DNA from: Trichobilharzia regenti
Taxonomy: Eukaryota > Platyhelminthes > Trematoda > Strigeidida > Schistosomatidae
Assembly: GCA_944472135.2 (NCBI GenBank)
Contig: OX235266.1
Span: 11,449,925 to 11,513,924 of the forward strand
Direction of reading: 5' to 3'
Length of the DNA: 64,000 bases
Both the position numbers and the translations under genes were made by a program. Below, piece after piece: positions 58,563 to 64,000 of the stretch. Position 1 is the stretch's first letter. Each line of letters starts with the position of its first letter. Under the pieces are notes generated by a model. That model had not been told where the DNA came from, ran no database searches, and saw nothing but the letters and a program-made list of their open reading frames with translations.

Positions 58563-58917
58563 CTCCCCGGCAAAAAAGGGATCCAACCCTTTAATCCTTC
58601 ACGACCAATGCACGTTGACTTGGAAGCCATTGCGAGAACCTGGGTCACACGGACAGAGGTGAAATGGGAAACAAACAGAAAAGCCAACACACCACAAGCA
58701 TACTCACAGCACAATCTCACACATCAATGATGACCTGAGCCTCCAGACAGAGACCTTTTCTTGACATCTTGCAACACAATCGCCACTTGCTAGAATGACT
58801 CTTGCAGAATGCAACGTGACCATAGCATCACCTCATGATACTCTACGCACATCCTCTTATCTACTCACTACCAATTACCACTGAAATCGCTTGTCACTCA
58901 TTCTGCCTCAGTTCTAG
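58563..58917. other. internal BEL-element sequence, unassigned
   Basis: Immediately inside the 3' LTR, with GGGGAG next to the LTR on the minus strand as a weak polypurine tract. No pol remnant is recognisable. Confidence 0.45.
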
Positions 58918-59243
58918 TGTAACAACAGAAGACAAGGGCCAGGCAACAGATCGTTTTATTATGAAAATCAACACGTATTTATACATCTTTCAACTACATT
59001 ATTATAGACAAGCGCAGTCATCTGATTGGTTGTTTAGGTAGACAAACGCAGGCTTCTGATTGGTTGTTTCGGGATTCCTTGACAAATAGAGTTCTCTCTG
59101 CGAATCATATTCTGCCACGTTAACTTTGCTGTGATTGGTTGTTGACTCAGGCTTGTTCATATTTTCTCACGGCCCATATTAGTGACCTAGACCTTAACGT
59201 AGATTAGTGCCAACCAATCGGCTAGCAGCCTGCTCTCACCACA
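58918..59243 (-). mobile_element. solo LTR (Gypsy-like), copy 2, nested in the BEL element
   Basis: 326 bp, the same family and exactly the same length as 2637-2962, flanked by CTAG at 58914-58917 and 59244-59247. On the minus strand it reads TGTGGTGAGAGCAGG to TTGTTACA with AATAAAACGATCTG before the end. It lies between LTR and gag of the BEL element and therefore postdates it. Confidence 0.74.
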
Positions 59244-59589
59244 CTAGTAGCGGTGACGCATGCGAGCCTCAGTCGTTTACACTCTTTCTCCCCGGCGTGT
59301 CGGACCGCAGCTAACATTTATCTCCGTGTGCATTTCATTCTCAGCAATAGCCTAGCCTCCCCGGCGTATACGACCCATCTGCTGTCCTTAACATCAATCA
59401 ATTCATTCACGGATGTAGAGGACTCGAAACAACTTCAGAAGTAATCACGAAGAAAATTTTAACAAAATTATGCAATAAAAACAAGATACGAAAACAACAA
59501 GTAAACACAATGAATCCAAAAAACACCAATTGATATGACACAGCACACATATATACAAACAGTACACACAAACTCGCAGTTCATGTCTT
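59244..59589. other. internal BEL-element sequence, unassigned
   Basis: No coding or repeat signal recognised. It includes CCCCGGCGTGTCGGACC and CCCCGGCGTATACGACC, a short imperfect direct repeat about 75 bp apart. Confidence 0.45.
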
Positions 59590-60050
59590 CATGGAATTCC
59601 TTTGAAGAATCGCAGGACTTACACCAGTACGCCTACAACCCTTCACAGGTTGACCATTGTAAGTTGTGGAATGTCCGGACACAAACAAGATTAACCAACA
59701 ATTACAATAATTGGAACTCACACAACTATTTAACACAAACATATGTACAATCACTACATCAAATGTTGTGGATTCTGACACGACAAACTACCCTTGAAGA
59801 ACTGTAGGACTTACAGCAGTACGCCTACATTCCTTCTCAGGTTGATGATCCAAGTGGAAGTCGTCCGGACACAAACAGAATTACCAACAGATAGATGACA
59901 AATGATATCAATTCAGTATATACAACATGAACATATGTACAAAATCACACACCGAGCACAGTGGGCTGCTCATTGATGCGCTACCCTTTGAAGAATTGTA
60001 GGACTTACATCAGTACGCCTACAACCCTTCTCAGGTTGACGCTCTAGGTT
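59590..60050. repeat. tandem repeat, about 192-bp period, within the BEL element
   Basis: The block CTTTGAAGAATCGCAGGACT...CAGTACGCCTACAACCC...CAGGTTGA recurs at about 59599, 59790 and 59984. The two spacers share GTCCGGACACAAACA and CATATGTACA, so there are two full units and a third start. The last start runs into the gag stop codon. Open frames here are repeat artefacts. Confidence 0.75.
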
Positions 60051-61999
60051 GGAAAATCGTTGCAGAGTTCATTTGCTGACTTCCTTCTATCAGCTATATC
60101 CTCAAATCTGAACGGTAACACGCCCATGTCATTGTATCGTAGAATATAGATGACGAACAAACATACGACGTATCTGGTCAACCAAGCGTAGGCAAAGAGT
60201 AATTTACACCAAAGATAATAACATTCAAATAGTAACTTGAAACTAGAAATGCCTTTATTCATGCAAGTCAGTTTAACAATTATTCTCTCGTTTACACTTG
60301 GCTTATCCTCACTAAACTGACCATTGATATTCGTCCTTTCAAACGAACTGATACTATCATAGTCATTGCACAAGATACTTGAGTTGATGGGCGTCTGTTT
60401 CATTGTGGATGACAGCACCAACGACGACTGATTGATATCAGTTGATGAAGTTAGCGGTGGATCAAAAGCTGTTGTTGCTCGGCTTTCAGAAGTTTGTCTA
60501 CCTGCAAGACCACCACCACTGCTGTCTTTTACTATCAGCTCAGGTTTAGCACTAGCATCTGATGATAGGTGGGCTACATGCTGATCAATCACACTGACGG
60601 TGTCACAAGTACGCATGCCTTCTGCAACTGCACCTGCATTTATTTCCACTTCACGTTCAAGTTCTACAAAACCTTTATTTAACTTAGCAGTAGTAGGCAT
60701 TCCCTCCATTTCATCATGATCAACCAAAGAGAAACCTGCATTATCATGATCATTACCACAAATATTCAATTTACCGTCAAGTTCATCATTTTCAAACTCT
60801 TTAATAACAGAAGTAGACAATTTTGGTTCCTCCTCACAAATCATTAAAGGTTTTATATCTTCACTCTGACTAGTTATACCTTGTAAACTTGTGGAGTCAG
60901 AACTGCACTCTGAAGCAGTAACTCTATTCTGTGACACTCTATTCAACAATGGCTTACCAGTTGTAACTACAGACTTCTTGACCGCACCGTTATCGTTACA
61001 CAATTCAAAGTAAGGCCTGGGGTTTACATTTAGCTTATCACTGAACTTGCTCACTGGTTCACAGTTCACCTTTGTATGCACCTCTTGAAAACGTGTAAAA
61101 CACAACCGTGCTTGTCTTGCATCTTGTAACTTATCTGTCGAGGATGTCCTACGTAACCTGTTACACTCACTAGGTCTATATGCATTACTAGACATCATGG
61201 AGCCTTCTCGATATCCACCTCTCTGAGGCTTATTCGTCATCAATGATTGCGTTTTACCCTCAGACTGCTCTATTTTAGGGGTGAGATTCAATATACTGGC
61301 GAACTTGCTCATAGATTGATTGACACTATCCTTTACCAGTTTCAGGATATCATCAAACTTTGGATCGATATCCTCTTCCTCCATACGGGAGCTTATCTTC
61401 GCCCACTTCCTTTGCAGTCGAGTGGGTAGGCGTCTCGCAATTACCTCTAGGACTGAGCTCGAGTTGAGGTCACTCATGCAATTCATAGAAATCAAAGTAT
61501 TCTTATAAGTCATAAGATTATCTAAAAACTCAGTGAGTGCCTTGGAGTCATCTTGAAGTTGGCTGCCATTACCTTTGACAGCTTCGAATACGTTCCTTAC
61601 AATCATTGAAGGTCTTCCAAACCTTTGACGTAATATGCTCATAGCCTCGTAGTAGCCCTCTTTTGGCTTCATAAACTTACAGCACTGTATAGCTCTTGCA
61701 GCATCTCCAGTGCAATATCTCATCAAATACATTAACTTCAATTCATCACTTAATAGAAAACTACTCAACATGATCTCAAACTCCTTTACAAATTGTAAAT
61801 AATCAGCTGGGTTTCCATCGAAACACCGTGGTTCAAATTTAGGGCGTTTGATGTTCCTATTATCCCTGAACGGCGAAACAGTAACATCAACCATATCATG
61901 CTTAACATCAGACACATCGTTGCAATTAACGGACAAGTCACCATGACTTACTTTCCTGTTTGCATCCAAGACACTCTGTCCCTTCTTTGACCCAGGCAT
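60044..61999 (-). CDS. BEL/Pao-type Gag polyprotein, intact frame
   Basis: 651 residues from ATG 61999. Residues about 53-225 have the pattern of the retrotransposon gag domain of BEL/Pao elements: PRCFDGNPADYLQFVKEFE, LKLMYLMRYCTGDAARAI, YYEAMSILRQRFG and LPTRLQRKWAKISSR. No CCHC zinc knuckle is found. The middle is polar and disordered. Near the end (about 588-615) is a hydrophobic stretch, YYLWCKLLFAYAWLTRYVV, followed by a short polar tail, which is odd for a Gag and may be read from joined 3' sequence after an internal deletion of pol. The frame is undamaged over nearly 2 kb, unlike most elements in the window. Confidence 0.75.
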   Translation of the reverse strand: MPGSKKGQSVLDANRKVSHGDLSVNCNDVSDVKHDMVDVTVSPFRDNRNIKRPKFEPRCFDGNPADYLQFVKEFEIMLSSFLLSDELKLMYLMRYCTGDAARAIQCCKFMKPKEGYYEAMSILRQRFGRPSMIVRNVFEAVKGNGSQLQDDSKALTEFLDNLMTYKNTLISMNCMSDLNSSSVLEVIARRLPTRLQRKWAKISSRMEEEDIDPKFDDILKLVKDSVNQSMSKFASILNLTPKIEQSEGKTQSLMTNKPQRGGYREGSMMSSNAYRPSECNRLRRTSSTDKLQDARQARLCFTRFQEVHTKVNCEPVSKFSDKLNVNPRPYFELCNDNGAVKKSVVTTGKPLLNRVSQNRVTASECSSDSTSLQGITSQSEDIKPLMICEEEPKLSTSVIKEFENDELDGKLNICGNDHDNAGFSLVDHDEMEGMPTTAKLNKGFVELEREVEINAGAVAEGMRTCDTVSVIDQHVAHLSSDASAKPELIVKDSSGGGLAGRQTSESRATTAFDPPLTSSTDINQSSLVLSSTMKQTPINSSILCNDYDSISSFERTNINGQFSEDKPSVNERIIVKLTCMNKGISSFKLLFECYYLWCKLLFAYAWLTRYVVCLFVIYILRYNDMGVLPFRFEDIADRRKSANELCNDFPT

Positions 62000-62144
62000 T
62001 GTTGAACTTGACCTAATTCCAAAAAAGTTCCAGATATTGCTTGTTCAAAGAGGACTTGACCGGCACCAGAAAAAATGAACGGCGACTATCCAAACTTTCA
62101 CCAACTGTTTGAATCTGCCAGATCTGTTTCTATCGTCAGAAACT
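62000..62144 (-). other. 5' leader of the BEL-type element
   Basis: 145 bp between the 5' LTR and gag. A primer-binding site should start next to the LTR (minus strand GTTTCTGACGATAGAAACAG), but I cannot match it to a tRNA 3' end with confidence. Confidence 0.45.
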
Positions 62145-62500
62145 GTCAATCACGTCTCATAAACCATTAATGCCCAGCTCTTGCTACGCTCGGGCCCACG
62201 CTGTTCCTTGAAGTTTTCAGAAACGCTTAGTTATAACGGACGAAAAGCCAAAACACCGATTGGCCGCTTGAGATTTCTTTATTGTTACACCAACATATAA
62301 AAATAATAACTGAACTAAGGTCTGTGAACAAATATTACAATAATAAATCATAGTATTACTTCTGACGATGTTTTACTCTTCTTTCTGAACAGCGACCGAT
62401 GAGACGATGACTGTCGTATTGATGCCTCCGCGAAAATTGGGGAAGTTGATTTTGAGCAAACAACCAAGAATTGATCGTTCAATCTTCAACTCCATTGACA
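62145..62500 (-). repeat. 5' LTR of the BEL-type element (356 bp)
   Basis: Begins TGTCAATGGAG and ends GATTGACA on the minus strand. It matches the outer parts of the 57227-58562 LTR but lacks about 980 bp. The joint is at AAATATTACAATAAT (about 62333-62348). An AATAAAGAAATC signal lies inside. Confidence 0.8.
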
Positions 62501-62505
62501 CTTCT

Positions 62506-63516
62506 TGAGTGGATAACTTCCTTTCTTACAGGAAGAGAACAGTTAGTTAAAGTCAACCATCACTTATCAACATCCAAACCGATAACCAGCGGCGTGATAC
62601 AAGTTAGTGTTCTTGGCCCTACCCTATTCATTGTATTCATAAATGATATTGTCTCTATGATCAAGTATGGCAAGCCATACCTCTTTGCAGATGACCTCAA
62701 AGTTGTCTATGATTTTGACTATAATGATATGAATATTGTTAGTAAAATCCAAGAAGACCTAAATAGTCTATGTAATTGGAGTGAAAAGTGGCAGTTAACG
62801 TTCAATCCAGCTAAATCTGGGATAAAATACTTCGGACGTTGGAAACCTAGCATGTGTCTATACATGTACGGTGACCTTGTCTCAAACACAAACACAGTCA
62901 CAGATCTCGGGATAACATACTCAGATCTTACCTTTACTGAACATGCAAATAAGGTGGTATCTGATTGTAAACGTCTAACCGGCTTTGTGCTACGCAACTT
63001 TTACACTCCAGAAGCCAGATTAGCCATATATAAGATATGCATTCGCCCCAAACTTGAATACTGTGCCCACTTATACAGTAGCTTTAAATCAGCAGACAGA
63101 AAAAAGTTGAAAGTGTCCAAAGATTCCTTACGAAACGCATATTAGGCTATGGTCAGCAAATAGAATACCTTGAAAGATGTATTCGACTGGACTTAGAGCC
63201 CTTATGGTTAAGGAGAGTGAAGTGCAATTTATTTCTCTTATTCAAAGTTATAAGAAAGCACTGTAACAGTAACTCGTCCATAACCTGGGCTAATCCTAAA
63301 TCGTATGGACTACGCAACCACAACTACCTTCTCAAGGTTAACACCCATAAACTCACCACTAGAGCTAACTTCCTCACCATTAAATATTGCAAACTTTGGA
63401 ACCAACTACCCTCTGAGATAAGATCCTGTGAAAGGCCTGACAGTTTCAAAAGGAGCCTAGAAAAACATATAAACATGTCCACCCTAGCCCGCCTCAAAGA
63501 TCTCAACTGCTGGTAG
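62506..63516 (+). pseudogene. CR1-like ORF2 reverse transcriptase, 3' half and C-terminus
   Basis: Continues with EWITSFLTGREQ, then VIQVSVLGPTLFIVFINDI, where the usual PQGSVLGP has become IQVSVLGP, and the catalytic PYLFADDLKVVY. A stop at 63143 ends this frame; a one-base shift leads to ILGYGQQIEYLERCIRLDLEPLWLRRVKCNLFLLFK and a KLWNQLPSEIR end, the typical C-terminal block. About 480 bp of 3' UTR follow. Confidence 0.74.
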
Positions 63517-64000
63517 AATGGAGAGACAATGGCATTTCAATATTTAACTACGGAAAGTACACTAGTTCCCAGACTAACATAATAATACTTAGTAATTATG
63601 TAGGTTCAATACTTGAAATTAGATTGTCATTAAAATACCCTAAATGATTAAAATACTTATGCGGCAAAAGTTCTCTTGGTTTACCGCTCTTATTTCCCTT
63701 ATAACACTCAGTTATTGAGCCTAATGTATTCTTTGATAATACGAATTATGACACTGACTATGCTCTTATTATACATAGATTGATTTACTTCACGACTACC
63801 TGTAGTACTAACTACCCTTCTGTAGTATTGTTAAACAAATGCTGAAATTTTGTTGGTTCTGTTAATATCTTTTTATAATATATGTGGACAGGTTACTTTG
63901 CAATGTCAAATGTTGACTGTATATAAGACTGTCATGATAATTTAGTACACTAAGTCCCGCCAACCGACCTTACCTTCAGTTCATACTACCTACATTGATC

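Larger units (their letters stand above)
57227..62500 (-). mobile_element. BEL/Pao-type LTR retrotransposon, gag only
   Basis: A 5274-bp insertion with TGTCAAT...ATTGACA ends and a 5-bp duplication CTTCT (57222-57226, 62501-62505), lying minus-strand inside the CR1-like RT. The 5' LTR is at 62145-62500, the 3' LTR at 57227-58562. The internal 3.6 kb holds one gag frame, a tandem repeat and a nested solo LTR. No protease, RT, RNase H or integrase motif is visible, so it must be non-autonomous. The BEL/Pao label rests on the gag type and 5-bp duplication. Confidence 0.8.
53251..64000 (+). mobile_element. CR1-like non-LTR retrotransposon, nearly full length, split by a BEL element
   Basis: ORF1 (53424-55177), then ORF2 with endonuclease (about 55390-56139) and RT (56140-57226 and 62506-63516), then a 3' UTR to the window end. 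Removing 57227-62500 plus one copy of CTTCT (57222-57226 / 62501-62505) makes the RT continuous. It has two frameshifts and a damaged RT motif, so it is inactive, but is otherwise the most complete non-LTR copy in the window. The start is approximate and the end may lie beyond the window. Confidence 0.75.

Noticed and set aside
59535..59807. A 90-residue plus-strand ORF
   Set aside because: It lies in the tandem repeat next to gag and shows no protein-like composition.
1..64000. CRISPR arrays, operons, bacterial promoters or riboswitches
   Set aside because: The window is clearly eukaryotic, with spliced genes and retroelements; no spaced short repeats or operon structure are present.

Overview
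The window looks like the genome of a digenean flatworm, most likely a blood fluke (Schistosoma or a close relative). It is AT-rich, has one host gene with long introns, and is crowded with retroelement families that I associate with schistosomes: Penelope-like elements with GIY-YIG endonucleases, RTE and CR1 non-LTR elements, BEL/Pao and Gypsy-like LTR elements, a Merlin DNA transposon, and tRNA-derived SINEs, two of which carry hammerhead ribozyme folds (Smα-like). The species call is inference.

Only one host gene is visible. It is on the minus strand from 45714 to 616. Nine coding exons with GT..AG borders and fully compatible phases give a 1659-residue GON-4-like (GON4L/Mute/YY1AP1-type) nuclear transcription regulator. 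Exons make up about 5 kb of 45 kb. The eight introns are mostly transposon debris.

Region by region (introns numbered in gene order): 1-615 is the 3' flank. 1210-7802 (intron 8) holds an endonuclease-only Penelope foldback unit, a solo LTR, and two Penelope-like elements, one split in its catalytic motif by a Merlin transposon. 8187-14852 (intron 7) holds a Penelope-like element with long inverted arms, a non-LTR tail, another Penelope fragment, an internally deleted LINE and an RTE relic. 17810-25533 (intron 5) holds Penelope, RTE and LINE relics and SINEs. 25788-29093 (intron 4) holds a LINE relic and a foldback SINE with two opposed hammerheads. 29409-37542 (intron 3) holds two more Penelope foldback units, one with a fairly young RTE inside, and a SINE-rich block that recurs upstream of the gene. 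37901-40364 (intron 2) holds a second foldback hammerhead SINE and a LINE deletion derivative. 40643-45612 (intron 1) holds a rearranged RTE and LINE relics.

Upstream of the gene, 46755-53000 is old repeat matter and a degenerate CR1-like copy. From about 53250 to the end lies a nearly full-length CR1-like element (ORF1, endonuclease, reverse transcriptase). It is split at 57227-62500 by a minus-strand BEL/Pao-type LTR element that keeps only gag. That element contains its own solo LTR and a tandem repeat, and its two LTRs differ greatly in length. The long LTR encodes a small ORF with a signal peptide. Target-site duplications make several nesting orders readable: CR1, then BEL, then Gypsy-like solo LTR; Penelope, then Merlin; Penelope unit, then RTE.
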